64,000 bases of DNA from Pseudaminobacter soli (ex Li et al. 2025). Lineage in GTDB: Bacteria; Pseudomonadota; Alphaproteobacteria; Rhizobiales; Rhizobiaceae. Each line of letters starts with the position of its first letter. The stretch's first letter is position 1. Of the stretch, positions 29,742 through 44,253 are shown one piece after another. The notes under the pieces are model-generated. The model had not been told where the DNA came from. It did not search any database and worked only from the letters and a program-made list of their open reading frames with translations. The stretch is taken from contig NZ_JARXVF010000001.1 of the NCBI RefSeq assembly GCF_029892515.1, forward strand, positions 682,001 to 746,000. The letters are read 5' to 3'. Both the position numbers and the translations under genes were made by a program.

Positions 29742-31262
29742 TCAGAATGTCTGGTTGTAAGCGCCCACTTCCGGGCTGCGGCGCAGCACTGCGTCGAGCG
29801 CATTGAACATTTCCCGCCGGCGCTCCGATGACACCGGGCTCTCCACCACAACCACGATCTCCGGCTTGTTGGAAGAAGCGCGCACGAGGCCCCAGGTGCC
29901 GTCCTCGGCCACCACGCGCACGCCATTGACGGTGATGAGATCGACGATCTTCTGGCCGGCGAATGTGGCACCACTTTGCTTCATCGCCGCAAAATCGGCC
30001 ACAACGCGGTCGACCACGCCATATTTCACCTCATCCGGGCAATGCGGCGACATGGTCGGCGTGCCATAGGTCAGCGGCAGGTCGCGATAGAGGTCGGCCA
30101 TGCTGCGTCCCGGATTGCGGTCCAGCATCTCGCAGATGGCAATCGCTGTGACGAGCCCGTCGTCATAGCCACGACCTATCGGCGGGTTGAAGAAATAGTG
30201 GCCGGACTTCTCGAAACCGGCAATGGCGCCGATCTCGGTCACCCGCCGCTTCATGTAGGAGTGGCCCGTCTTCCAGTAGTCGGTGCGGGCCTCGTTCCGG
30301 CGCAGAACCGGATCGGTGGCGAACAGCCCCGTCGATTTGACGTCAACCACGAAGACCGAGTTGGGATGGATCGCGGATATGTCGCGGGCGAGCATCACGC
30401 CCACCTTGTCGGCGAATATCTCATTGCCCTCATTGTCGACCACACCGCAGCGGTCGCCATCGCCGTCGAAGCCGAGGCCGACATCCGCGCCGGTCTCCAG
30501 CACCTTGTCGCGGATCGCATGCAGCATGTGCATGTCCTCGGGATTCGGATTGTAGTGCGGGAAGCTGTGGTCGAGCTCGACATCGAGCGGAATCACCTCG
30601 CAGCCGATTCGCTCGAGCGCCTCGGGGGCGAATGCACCGGCAGTGCCGTTGCCGCAGGCGGCCACGACCTTCAGTTTGCGCGAGATCCTGTGGCCTTTGG
30701 TCAGATCGTCCAGATAGGTTTTGCGGAAATCCGGCACGAATTCATAGGCGCCGCCGCCGGTGAGGTCGAAATCGCCTTCGAGCACGATCTTTTTCAGCGC
30801 GCTCATCTCGTCCGGGCCGAAGGTCAGCGGCCGCGCCGCGCCCATCTTCACGCCGGTCCAGCCATTTTCGTTGTGCGAGGCGGTCACCATCGCAACCGAG
30901 GGTGTGTCGAGCGCGAACTGCGCGAAATAGGCCATGGGCGACAACGCCAGCCCGATGTCCTTCACGCGTACACCCGCCGCCATCAGCCCTGCAGTCAGCG
31001 CCAGCTTGATGGAGAGCGAATAGCTGCGGAAATCGTGGCCGACGACGATGTCGGGGCCAACGCCCAGCCGGTGGATCAGCGTGCCGAGCCCCATGCCCAG
31101 CGCCTGCACGCCGATGAGGTTCAGTTCCGGCACCTTGTCCGAGCCGGGATGGCCGAACCACCAGCGTGCATCATATTCGCGAAAGCCAGTCGGCTTCACC
31201 AGCGCGCTGGTCTCGAATGCAAATGTGTTGGGCTTGGTCTCGCCAACGATCTTGAAGGTCAC
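29742..31262 (-). CDS. Phosphomannomutase/phosphoglucomutase
   Basis: 506 residues from GTG 31262, which is preceded by GGAGCG; the longer frame to 31403 includes Cys-rich sequence that does not match the family. The phosphoserine loop is TASHNENGWTG, the metal site GFDGDGDRCG, and the sugar loop follows. It interconverts mannose-6-phosphate and mannose-1-phosphate, the substrate of the fused guanylyltransferase 15 nt downstream. Likely function: GDP-mannose supply for surface polysaccharide. Confidence 0.9.
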   Translation of the reverse strand: MTFKIVGETKPNTFAFETSALVKPTGFREYDARWWFGHPGSDKVPELNLIGVQALGMGLGTLIHRLGVGPDIVVGHDFRSYSLSIKLALTAGLMAAGVRVKDIGLALSPMAYFAQFALDTPSVAMVTASHNENGWTGVKMGAARPLTFGPDEMSALKKIVLEGDFDLTGGGAYEFVPDFRKTYLDDLTKGHRISRKLKVVAACGNGTAGAFAPEALERIGCEVIPLDVELDHSFPHYNPNPEDMHMLHAIRDKVLETGADVGLGFDGDGDRCGVVDNEGNEIFADKVGVMLARDISAIHPNSVFVVDVKSTGLFATDPVLRRNEARTDYWKTGHSYMKRRVTEIGAIAGFEKSGHYFFNPPIGRGYDDGLVTAIAICEMLDRNPGRSMADLYRDLPLTYGTPTMSPHCPDEVKYGVVDRVVADFAAMKQSGATFAGQKIVDLITVNGVRVVAEDGTWGLVRASSNKPEIVVVVESPVSSERRREMFNALDAVLRRSPEVGAYNQTF

Positions 31263-31422
31263 GCGGTCCGCTCCGAATTCAGCTGGTCGGATTTTACAAT
31301 AGCAGCAACGGCTTACTGCCGCATTAAGCCTCCATATCCGTCTTTCGGCTGGCACAAAATCGAAAGGTGTGGGCTGACGCAAAGAAAAGCGAAGTTTCTT
31401 CACTCGATAGCCAGTTTGCCGC

Positions 31423-31451
31423 TTGCGGAGTTTTTTTTCGACGGCTATAAG
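31423..31451 (+). promoter_or_regulatory. Promoter of tRNA-Pro
   Basis: TTGCGG (31423-31428) and TATAAG (31446-31451) with 17 nt between, containing a T8 run. The -10 element ends 15 nt before the tRNA. Confidence 0.6.
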
Positions 31452-31466
31452 CCCGCCGTCTGGTCA

Positions 31467-31543
31467 CGGAGTGTAGCGCAGCCTGGTAGCGCACCTGCTT
31501 CGGGAGCAGGGGGTCGCAGGTTCGAATCCTGCCACTCCGACCA
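31467..31543 (+). tRNA. tRNA-Pro (anticodon CGG)
   Basis: A full cloverleaf: acceptor CGGAGTG pairs with CACTCCG, discriminator A and encoded CCA at 31541-31543. The anticodon stem CCTGC/GCAGG encloses TTCGGGA, giving anticodon CGG for codon CCG. GGTTCGAATCC is the T arm. 77 nt. Confidence 0.97.
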
Positions 31544-31641
31544 GAAAAATCCGGCGCTTCCCGAGCCGATCGAGCCCTCACAAACTTGTGTTATGTTTCG
31601 TCAGTAGCGCGCAGAACAGCTTGCCGCTATGGTGCCGCACC

Positions 31642-31899
31642 ATGAGCGCAAAACTCCATTTCCTCTGTGGAATCATCATCGCAGCAGGTGCTATCGCGCC
31701 CTTGCAGGCTTTTGCGAACGGCAGCCAGCCGTTGCCCGGGGTCAAGCAGCCCGATCCCATCGTTCAGGCGCCGCAGCCCGAACCGGACGAGCAGCAGACT
31801 TCAAAGCCGGGCACCTTCAAGGTCGGCGATTTCGACGTAAAGGTATCCGGCAGCGTTACCGTCGATATGGGTGTCGGGAGAATCAAGCCGCCCCGGTGA
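31642..31899 (+). CDS. Small secreted protein of unknown function
   Basis: 85 residues from ATG 31642; 18 further codons upstream in frame look non-coding. A signal peptide (about 1-24, ending AFA) precedes a Pro/Gln/Asp-rich linker and a short C-terminal segment, FKVGDFDVKVSGSVTVDMG, that looks like a beta-strand pair, with a basic end. Not recognised. It could be a short periplasmic or outer-membrane-associated protein. It lies between tRNA-Pro and the convergent peptide ABC operon, and its stop codon lies in the loop of its own terminator. Confidence 0.65.
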   Translation: MSAKLHFLCGIIIAAGAIAPLQAFANGSQPLPGVKQPDPIVQAPQPEPDEQQTSKPGTFKVGDFDVKVSGSVTVDMGVGRIKPPR

Positions 31900-31916
31900 T
31901 TCCCGGGACGGCTTTT
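31885..31916 (+). terminator. Terminator overlapping the end of the small secreted protein gene
   Basis: AAGCCGCCCCGG (31885-31896) pairs, with one mismatch, with CCGGGACGGCTT (31903-31914); a TTTT run starts at 31913. The loop contains the TGA stop codon of the upstream gene. Confidence 0.65.
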
Positions 31917-31926
31917 CAGCCTTCCA

Positions 31927-33549
31927 TCAAACCGCCATGCGGAATCGCTTCACGTCGATTGCAGCGCTCATGAGCGCCTGCGTGTAGGCCTCGCGCGGAT
32001 TGTCGAAGATTTCGTCCGTCTGCCCCTCTTCGACGATCTTTCCCTGCTTCATCACAATGATGTAGTCGGCCATGGCGCGCACGACCGCCAGATCATGGCT
32101 GATGAAGAGGTAGGAAAGATCATGCTCGACCTGCAGCTGCCGCAGCAGCTCGACGATCTGCTTCTGCACCGAACGGTCCAGAGCAGAAGTGGGCTCGTCC
32201 AGCACCACCAGTTTCGGCTTGAGGATCATCGCGCGGGCAATGGCGATGCGTTGCCTCTGCCCGCCGGAGAATTCGTGCGGATAGCGGTTGCGCATATTCG
32301 GATCGAGCCCGACTTCGCGCAGCGCCTCGACCGCCCGCTGATCGCGCTCCCTCGATGACAGCGACGGCTCATGAACCAGCAGCCCCTCAGTGATAACCTG
32401 GCCTATGGTCATGCGCGGCGACAGCGAGCCGAACGGATCCTGGAAGACCAGCTGTAGCTCCCGCCTGAGCGGCCGCATGGTCGCGGTATCGGCTCCCGAG
32501 ATGTCGCGGTGATCGAACCGAATCCCCCCCTCGCTCGGCAGCAGCCGCAGAAGCGCCCGCCCCAGCGTCGACTTTCCTGAGCCGGATTCGCCGACAATGC
32601 CGATGGTCTGCCCGCGCTTGAGCGCCAGCGAAATACGATCCACGGCCTTCAGAACGAGAGGCGCCCCGGCCAGAAAGCCACCCCCGATCTTGAACGTCAC
32701 CTCGACGTTCCGGCCTTCGAGCAGGACGGGCGCGCTGCTTGGTGGCGACGCCTTCCTGCCGGTCGGCTCGGCCGCCAACAGCATCTTGGTATAGTCGTGT
32801 TTGGGCGCAGCGAAGACCTTTTCGGCGCTCCCCTCCTCCACCACCTCGCCCGAGCGCATGACATAGACCCGATCGGCGAAGCGCCGCACGATGCCGAGAT
32901 CGTGGGTGATGAAGACGATGGCCATGCCAAGCCGGCGCTGGAGGTCGGCAAGCAGCGCCAGGATCTGCGCCTGCACGGTCACGTCCAGCGCGGTCGTCGG
33001 TTCGTCGGCGATAAGGATGTCGGGATCGTTGGCAAGCGCCATGGCGATCATGACACGCTGGCGCTGGCCACCCGACATCTCATAGGGATAGGACTTCATG
33101 CGCCGTTCGGGATCGGGGATTTTCACCAGTTCCAGAAGGCGCACCGCTTCCTTGCGTGCCTCGGCCGCGCTGAGCTTGCGGTGGCGGCGGATCGGCTCCA
33201 TGAGCTGGTTGCCGATCGTGTAGAGGGGGTCCAGCGAGGTCATCGGCTCCTGGAAGATCATGGTGATCTTCCGTCCGCGCACCTCGTTGAGTGCCGACCT
33301 GTCGAGTTCGAGCAGGTTGGTGCCGCGATAATCGACGGCGCCTGTCGCGTCGCCATTGGAGGCAAGCAGGCGCATCGCAGCCATCATGGTCTGGCTCTTG
33401 CCCGAGCCGGATTCGCCCACGATGGCGACCGTTTCGCCGGCATTGACGTGCAGGTTGATGCCCTTGACCGCGTCGATCTCGCCGTCGAGCGTGCGGAAGC
33501 GCACGCGCAGATCCTTGACTGACAGGATGGGTTGGGAAGTGATCGTCAT
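31927..33549 (-). CDS. Oligopeptide ABC transporter, fused OppD-OppF ATPase
   Basis: 540 residues with two complete ABC ATPase domains in one chain. Domain 1 (about 8-255) has Walker [10 protein letters not shown] and signature MSGGQRQR; domain 2 (about 280-535) has GESGSGKST and FSGGQRQR. Each has Walker B followed by DEPT. In most Opp/Dpp systems these are separate OppD and OppF; the fused form is like YejF. ATG 33549 begins [10 protein letters not shown]; the frame extends 16 codons further upstream into oppC. The gene follows oppC by 4 nt. Confidence 0.93.
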   Translation of the reverse strand: MTITSQPILSVKDLRVRFRTLDGEIDAVKGINLHVNAGETVAIVGESGSGKSQTMMAAMRLLASNGDATGAVDYRGTNLLELDRSALNEVRGRKITMIFQEPMTSLDPLYTIGNQLMEPIRRHRKLSAAEARKEAVRLLELVKIPDPERRMKSYPYEMSGGQRQRVMIAMALANDPDILIADEPTTALDVTVQAQILALLADLQRRLGMAIVFITHDLGIVRRFADRVYVMRSGEVVEEGSAEKVFAAPKHDYTKMLLAAEPTGRKASPPSSAPVLLEGRNVEVTFKIGGGFLAGAPLVLKAVDRISLALKRGQTIGIVGESGSGKSTLGRALLRLLPSEGGIRFDHRDISGADTATMRPLRRELQLVFQDPFGSLSPRMTIGQVITEGLLVHEPSLSSRERDQRAVEALREVGLDPNMRNRYPHEFSGGQRQRIAIARAMILKPKLVVLDEPTSALDRSVQKQIVELLRQLQVEHDLSYLFISHDLAVVRAMADYIIVMKQGKIVEEGQTDEIFDNPREAYTQALMSAAIDVKRFRMAV

Positions 33550-33553
33550 GGCT

Positions 33554-34672
33554 TCAGCGGTCCTTCGGATCGAGCGCATCGCGCAGGCCATCGCCAACGA
33601 AATTCAACGCAAACAGCGTGGTGACCAGGAAGAAGGCAGGAAACAGCAGCAGCCAGTTGGCTGAGCCGATGTTCTTGGCGCCGGTCGAAATCAGCACGCC
33701 CCAGCTCGTCATCGGCTCCTGAACGCCGAGGCCGAGGAAGGACAGGAAGCTTTCGAGGATGATCACCTGCGGCACCAGCAGCGTCATGTAGATGACGACC
33801 ACGCCGAGCAGATTGGGCACGATGTGGCGCACTAATATGCCGCCGCGCGTCACGCCCAGCGCTTCGGCCGCCTGCACATATTCCTGCCGGCGGAGTGACA
33901 GCGCCTGCCCGCGTACGATACGCGCCATGTCGAGCCACAGCACCGCGCCGACCGCTAGGAACATCAGCACGAAGTTTCGCCCGAAGAACACCACGAGCAT
34001 GATGACGAAGAAGATGAAGGGCAGCGAATAGAGCACATCCACGATGCGCATCATCACCTCGTCGGTCTTGCCGCCGATGAAACCTGCCGTGGCACCATAG
34101 ATCACGCCGATCGCCACCGCGACGATACCGGCCAACAGGCCGATGGCCAGCGAGACGCGGCCCGCCATCAGCGTGCGCGCCAGCAGGTCACGCCCGGTAT
34201 TGTCGGTGCCGAACAGGAAGTACTGCTGCGTGACCGCCGCACTCATCGTCAGCTTCAGCCCGTCATCGGATTTGTTTTCGATGCGGGTGTCGTGGAACGT
34301 GTCGGAGCGGTCGATGTAGCGCGTGCTGCGCTCGTCGACCGGCTTGGAGGCCTTCACCGTCACGAAGACGCGGTCGCCATCCTGGTGCCATTCATCGATG
34401 TCGACGCGCATGCGTTTGACCGCGTCGCGCAGTGCGCCCTCGATCATGTCGGCCTTGGGATAGGCCGACAAGCTCGGCGGCGTGCGCACATAGTCGGCAT
34501 AGATGGTGGTGTACTCATGCGACACGAAGTGGGGTCCGACGATACAGACGATCCCCATGAAAGCCAGGTAGAACAGGCTGACCATGGCCGCCTTGTTGGA
34601 TTTGAGGCGAGCCCAGGCATCGCCCCAGAATGAACGCCCGGCGACGGGCGCGGCGATCGCAACGTCAGTCAT
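33554..34672 (-). CDS. oppC: Oligopeptide ABC transporter permease, OppC type
   Basis: 372 residues with a cytoplasmic N-terminus, a first membrane helix at about 30-50, a roughly 120-residue periplasmic insert, and a C-terminal five-helix core. The EAA loop for ATPase contact is EALGVTRGGILVRHIVPN. DTLGRD-like sequence DNTGRDLLART precedes the core, as in OppC/DppC. The start at 34672 overlaps the oppB end by 8 nt. The large insert after helix 1 is longer than in E. coli OppC and is also seen in YejE-like proteins. Confidence 0.92.
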   Translation of the reverse strand: MTDVAIAAPVAGRSFWGDAWARLKSNKAAMVSLFYLAFMGIVCIVGPHFVSHEYTTIYADYVRTPPSLSAYPKADMIEGALRDAVKRMRVDIDEWHQDGDRVFVTVKASKPVDERSTRYIDRSDTFHDTRIENKSDDGLKLTMSAAVTQQYFLFGTDNTGRDLLARTLMAGRVSLAIGLLAGIVAVAIGVIYGATAGFIGGKTDEVMMRIVDVLYSLPFIFFVIMLVVFFGRNFVLMFLAVGAVLWLDMARIVRGQALSLRRQEYVQAAEALGVTRGGILVRHIVPNLLGVVVIYMTLLVPQVIILESFLSFLGLGVQEPMTSWGVLISTGAKNIGSANWLLLFPAFFLVTTLFALNFVGDGLRDALDPKDR

Positions 34673-35588
34673 AGCGTACCCTCGGATCGACGAAGGCATA
34701 GAGGACGTCGACGATCAGGTTGAACAGGATGGTGAAGATCGCGATCATGACGACCGTTCCCATCACCAGTGTGTAGTCACGGTTGAGCGCCGCTTCGACG
34801 AAGTATCGGCCGACGCCGGGGATTGCGAAGATTGTCTCGACGATGACCGAGCCGGTCAGCAGTGCCGCCGCGGTCGGGCCGGCATAGGAGACGATCGGCA
34901 GGACCGCGCCACGAAGCGCGTGCTTTACCACCACCGACCATTCCGAAAGCCCGAGCGCGCGTGCTGTGCGGATATGGTGCGAGCGCAAGGACTCGATCAT
35001 CGAACCGCGCATCAGGCGCGCAACGATCGCGATCTGCGGCAATGCCAGCGTCAGAACCGGCCCCACCTTGTTGATCAGCGCGCCATCGCCCCAGCCACCA
35101 ATGGGCAGCAGCTTCCAACTGAGCCCGAACACCAGCTGGATGATCGGCGCGATGACGAAAGTGGGGATGGTGCTGCCGGCGGTCGCCAGCGCAATCACGC
35201 TGTAATCGGCCAAGCGGTTCTGGTTAAGCGCGGCAATCACGCCGAGCGTGCTGCCCAGCATCAGCGCCAGGATCAAGGCCGAGGTGCCAAGCTGTATCGA
35301 TATCGGCAGGCCATTGGCGAACAACTCGCCCACAGTGAAGTCGGGCAGGACGTAGCTCGGTCCGAAATTGCCGTGCAGCAGATTGTTGAGATAGTTCAGA
35401 TATTGCATCCACAGGGGATCGTTGAGGCCGAACTGGGCTTCGAGATTGGCCTGGATCTGCGGACTTAGTCCGCGCTCCTGATTGAACGGCCCGCCCGGGG
35501 CCACGCGGATCAGGAAGAACGCCAGCGTCACGATGACGAATAACGTCGGGATAGCGGTCAGTAACCGCCGGAAGACATAGAGCAGCAT
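34665..35588 (-). CDS. oppB: Oligopeptide ABC transporter permease, OppB type
   Basis: 307 residues with six membrane segments and the usual start MLLYVFRRLLTAIPTLFVIV. The GLNDPLWMQYLNYLNNLLHGNFG segment and the ARALGLSEWSVVVKHALR EAA loop identify the OppB/DppB family. GGGGAAA lies before ATG 35588. It forms the import channel with OppC. A 70-nt spacer with a strong hairpin separates it from oppA. Confidence 0.93.
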   Translation of the reverse strand: MLLYVFRRLLTAIPTLFVIVTLAFFLIRVAPGGPFNQERGLSPQIQANLEAQFGLNDPLWMQYLNYLNNLLHGNFGPSYVLPDFTVGELFANGLPISIQLGTSALILALMLGSTLGVIAALNQNRLADYSVIALATAGSTIPTFVIAPIIQLVFGLSWKLLPIGGWGDGALINKVGPVLTLALPQIAIVARLMRGSMIESLRSHHIRTARALGLSEWSVVVKHALRGAVLPIVSYAGPTAAALLTGSVIVETIFAIPGVGRYFVEAALNRDYTLVMGTVVMIAIFTILFNLIVDVLYAFVDPRVRYD

Positions 35589-35615
35589 GGATTTTCCCCG
35601 CTGTCGGGAACCGAC

Positions 35616-35643
35616 CCCGCCGCCCCTCATGAGGAGCGGCGGG
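35616..35643 (-). other. Hairpin between oppA and oppB
   Basis: A 14-bp stem with one G-T pair (35616-35629 with 35630-35643), essentially without loop bases beyond ATGA. No T run follows. Such hairpins after the binding-protein gene often protect its mRNA from 3' decay so that it is made in excess over the permease. Confidence 0.55.
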
Positions 35644-35657
35644 ATTCGGCTCGGGAA

Positions 35658-37250
35658 TTAGTCCTTGCTGACGAAGCGCGAAGGATGGATGTCCATCACA
35701 TTGTCATCGAAGCCATGAAGCTTCGACGAAACGATGTTGTGATAGCTGTAGTACAGGATCGGGATAAGGCCGACGTCATCGATGAGGATGCGTTCAGCCT
35801 CGGCCAGGTCCTTCATACGCTCTTCCGGCTTGCCGCCGGCAGCAGCCGCCTTGTCCATCGCTTCCTCGAACTTCGGGCTGTCGTAGTTCGAGTAGTTGTT
35901 GCCGCTGGCCTTGCGCGAGATGCCCAGGAACGTCTCGGGATCCTTGTAGTCCGCGATCCAGGCGGCACGCGCGACGTCATAGTCGCCCTTGCGCTGAAGG
36001 TGGCCATAGTGGGTCTTGGTGTCGGTGTTGAGTAGGCTCACCTCGATGCCCAGCGGCTTGAACTGCTCCTGGATGGCGACGGCCGTGTTCTTGTGGTTCT
36101 CCGACGTGTTGTAGCGGATTTCCATCTTCAGCGGCTTGTCGGGACCATAACCGAGCTTGGCCAGGATTTCCTTGGCCTTGTCCTCACGGTCGATCTGCGA
36201 TTCGTTTGCGAAGGTTGCCTCCGCCGAGGTGTAACCAGCGATCCCCGGAGGCACCAGGGAATAGCCGGGAAGCATGGAATTCTGCCAAACCTTCTCGGCG
36301 ATGAAATCGCGATCGATCGCCATGGAGATGGCGGTGCGCAGTTCCGGATTGTTCCACGGCTCCTTGTCGGTCTTGATGGCGAAGTAGTAGGTGCCGAGAT
36401 ACGGCCCAACGTGAATCTGATCGCCGAACTTGGCCTTCAGGTCGCCCAACTGCTCGGTCGGCAGATCGTCGTAGCTGTCCATTTCGCCAGCTTCGAAACG
36501 CTTCATCGCCGCCGAGCGATCCTCGGTCATGATGTAGTTGACGGTATCAACCTTGATGCTGCCCGCATCCCAGAATTTCGGATTCTTGACCAGCTTGATG
36601 TGATCGTTGGGAACCCATTCAGCAAGCGTGAAGGTGCCGTTGGAGACGAGGTTACCGGGCTTGATCCAATCGGCGCCCAGCTTGTCCATCGAAGCCTTGT
36701 TGACCGGATAGGTCGCCTGGTGCGTCAGCATTTCCAGGAAGTAAGGCGTAGGCGCCTTGAGCGTAACCTGAAGGGTCTTTGCGTCGAGTGCCTTGACGCC
36801 CATATCTTCGGGCTTCGCCTTCCCGCCGTTCACTTCCTCAGCGTTGACCACCGGATAAAGCATCGAGGCGTATTCGGCCGCAGTTGCCGGGTCTTCGAGG
36901 CGATGGAAGGCAAAGACGAAGTCATCGGCCGTCACCGGGGTGCCGTCGGACCAGACGCCGTCGCCACGAAGCTTGAAAGTGTAGACGGTGCCGTCATCCG
37001 AGACCGTCCAGCTTTCGGCTGCGCCCGGAATGAGGTTTGCCTTCTCGTCCTGCATGACCAGGCCCTGGAACAGGTCGCGCAGGACGTGGGCTTCGTAAAC
37101 CGTCGAGGTCTTGTGCGGATCGAGCGATTCAGGCTCGGCCGACATGCCGCGGTTATAGATCATCTCGGCGAGCGATGGCGTCAGCATCATGCCGCCCGCC
37201 ATCGATACACTGGCCGCAAATACCGTCGCTTTCAGGAAGTTCTTGAGCAT
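35658..37250 (-). CDS. oppA: Oligopeptide-binding periplasmic protein
   Basis: 530 residues of the SBP family 5. A signal peptide (1-28, ending SLA) leads to YNRGMSAEPESLDPHKT, the start of mature OppA-like proteins. The family signature around LRGDGVWSDGTPVTADDFVFAF is present. It captures short peptides in the periplasm for the OppBC-DF importer. ATG 37250 follows GGGAGAGAG; the 45 upstream codons in frame are not a signal peptide. It is the first gene of the operon, and its promoter should lie in 37251-37521, where no clear element was recognised. Confidence 0.93.
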   Translation of the reverse strand: MLKNFLKATVFAASVSMAGGMMLTPSLAEMIYNRGMSAEPESLDPHKTSTVYEAHVLRDLFQGLVMQDEKANLIPGAAESWTVSDDGTVYTFKLRGDGVWSDGTPVTADDFVFAFHRLEDPATAAEYASMLYPVVNAEEVNGGKAKPEDMGVKALDAKTLQVTLKAPTPYFLEMLTHQATYPVNKASMDKLGADWIKPGNLVSNGTFTLAEWVPNDHIKLVKNPKFWDAGSIKVDTVNYIMTEDRSAAMKRFEAGEMDSYDDLPTEQLGDLKAKFGDQIHVGPYLGTYYFAIKTDKEPWNNPELRTAISMAIDRDFIAEKVWQNSMLPGYSLVPPGIAGYTSAEATFANESQIDREDKAKEILAKLGYGPDKPLKMEIRYNTSENHKNTAVAIQEQFKPLGIEVSLLNTDTKTHYGHLQRKGDYDVARAAWIADYKDPETFLGISRKASGNNYSNYDSPKFEEAMDKAAAAGGKPEERMKDLAEAERILIDDVGLIPILYYSYHNIVSSKLHGFDDNVMDIHPSRFVSKD

Positions 37251-37521
37251 CTTGTCTCTCTCCCAACTTGTCGTCATCGCAAAATGACAAACCAAGTGCC
37301 TTTGGCGCCCCTCGGCCGAAGTCTCCTCCCTCGGCCTCGTTGAGCGAGCCGACGCCCCTCCAGGACGCCGTTCTGGCGCTGACACTAACGAGCAAGAATT
37401 TTTATTTCAACAGACTCTCCCCCTCACCCAAAGTAAGCCGAAGGAATTCGGCTCGGCACGAAGGTCTCCTTTGCCAATACCGTCTAAGCAACCTTGGGTT
37501 ACATTGGTGCAGTAACTGGGA

Positions 37522-39155
37522 CTAAGCCAGCCTGCCGACAAAAGCCGTCAGCGCAGGAAGTGCAATCGTGTCTTCGTCGATCACCACAGGCTCACTGCCG
37601 GGCATGTCGGCAGTCTCCACGCGCCTGAACTCCGATGGCAGAGGCCAATGCGCCAGCGTATCGGCAAAGTTGAAAAGGCAAAGCAGCGTCTCGCCATCGG
37701 ATCGGCGCAGGAAGGCGAGAACATCGTCTTCCGCGTCCAGGAATTCTATCGAACCGTCGATCAGTGCGGGGTGCTTCCGCCTGAATTCCAGCACGGCTCG
37801 ATAACGCCACAGCACGGACGCCGGATCGGCTTCCTCGACATCGACCGCATGGGACAGGTGCTCCGCCGGCACCGGCAGCCACGGCTTGCCAGTTGTAAAA
37901 CCGGCGTTCCTCGCACCGGCCTCCCACACCATCGGCGTGCGGCAACCGTCTCGCCCCTTGAAGCCCGGCCAGAAGCGGATGCCATAGGGATCGCGCAGAT
38001 CCTCGAAGGCGATCTCGGCCTCGGTCAGCCCAAGCTCCTCGCCCTGATAGAGACAGATCGAGCCGCGCAGGCAGGCGAGCAGCGATATGGCGAACTTCGC
38101 GATCGCATCCGTGTCCTCGCCCGGTTTTGCCCAGCGCGAGACATGGCGCACCACATCGTGGTTGGAAAAGGCCCAGCAAACCCAGCCGTCCTTCACTGCC
38201 TGCTCGAAAGCGAGGACGCTTTTCCTCACATGCGCTGCTGAAAACTCCGGGCTCAGCAGGTCGAAAGTGTAGCTCATCTGCAGCTTGTCGCCGCCGCTGG
38301 TATAGGCGGCGACCGTCTGAAGCGAGCGCGTGCCGTCGCCCACCTCACCCACCGCGGCGCGGGCGTCATACTCATCGAGCAGGCTGCGAAACCGCTTCAG
38401 GAACTCCAGGTTTTCCGGCTGGGTCTTGTCGTAGAGGTGGTTCTGGTAGCCATAGGGATTGGTGTCGGGAACGTCGTTGGCAGCGCCCGGCGGCATTGGC
38501 GGATTGTCGCGCAGCAGCCGGTCGTGGACGTAAAAATTCACCGTATCGAGCCGGAAACCATCGACACCGCGATCAAGCCAAAAGCGCACCGTGTCGAGCA
38601 GCGCCGCCTGCACCTCCGAATTGTGAAAATTGAGGTCCGGCTGCGAGGCGAGGAAGTTGTGCAGATAGTATTGCCGGCGCGTCGAGTCCCATTCCCAGGC
38701 CGGCCCACCAAAGATCGACAGCCAGTTGTTGGGCGCCGTGCCGTCGGGCTTGGGATCGGCCCAGACGTACCAGTCAGCCTTGGGGTTGTCGCGGCTCGCA
38801 CGGCTTTCGATGAACCAGGGATGGCGGCCGGACGAATGCGACAGCACTTGGTCGATAATGATTTTCAACCCATGCCGGTGCGCCTCGGTCACAAGTTCGT
38901 CGAAATCCTCGATGGTGCCGAACATCGGATCGACGGCGCAATAGTCCGACACGTCGTAGCCCATGTCGGCCATGGGCGACTTGAAGAAGGGCGAAAGCCA
39001 GATCGCATCGACGCCGAGCGAAGCGATATAGGCCATGTGCTTCGTGACGCCCCTAAGGTCGCCGCTGCCGTCGCCAGTGGTGTCCTGAAACGAGCGCGGA
39101 TAGACCTGATAGATGACGCAGCCGCGCCACCAGTTGGCATCACTCGCCTCGATCA

Positions 39156-39156
<1 letters not shown>
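37522..39156 (-). CDS. aglA: Alpha-glucosidase, GH13 family
   Basis: 544 residues. A cytoplasmic GH13 (oligo-1,6-glucosidase-like) enzyme. Catalytic motifs: FRLDTVNFY with the Asp nucleophile, AAVGEVGD with the Glu acid, and FSNHDVVRH. It would split maltose, sucrose or trehalose-like alpha-glucosides, similar to Sinorhizobium AglA. Here it has no sugar ABC genes; it is the last gene of the glycogen operon. Its ATG overlaps the glgX stop by one base (TAATG), so it is translated with debranching enzyme and may clear short malto-oligosaccharides. Confidence 0.9.
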
Positions 39157-44244
<5,088 letters not shown>

Positions 44245-44253
44245 TGATGATTC

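Noticed and set aside
29976-31607. 543-codon plus-strand ORF over the phosphomannomutase gene
   Set aside because: It reads antisense through the mutase and straight through tRNA-Pro. The mutase motifs are on the other strand.
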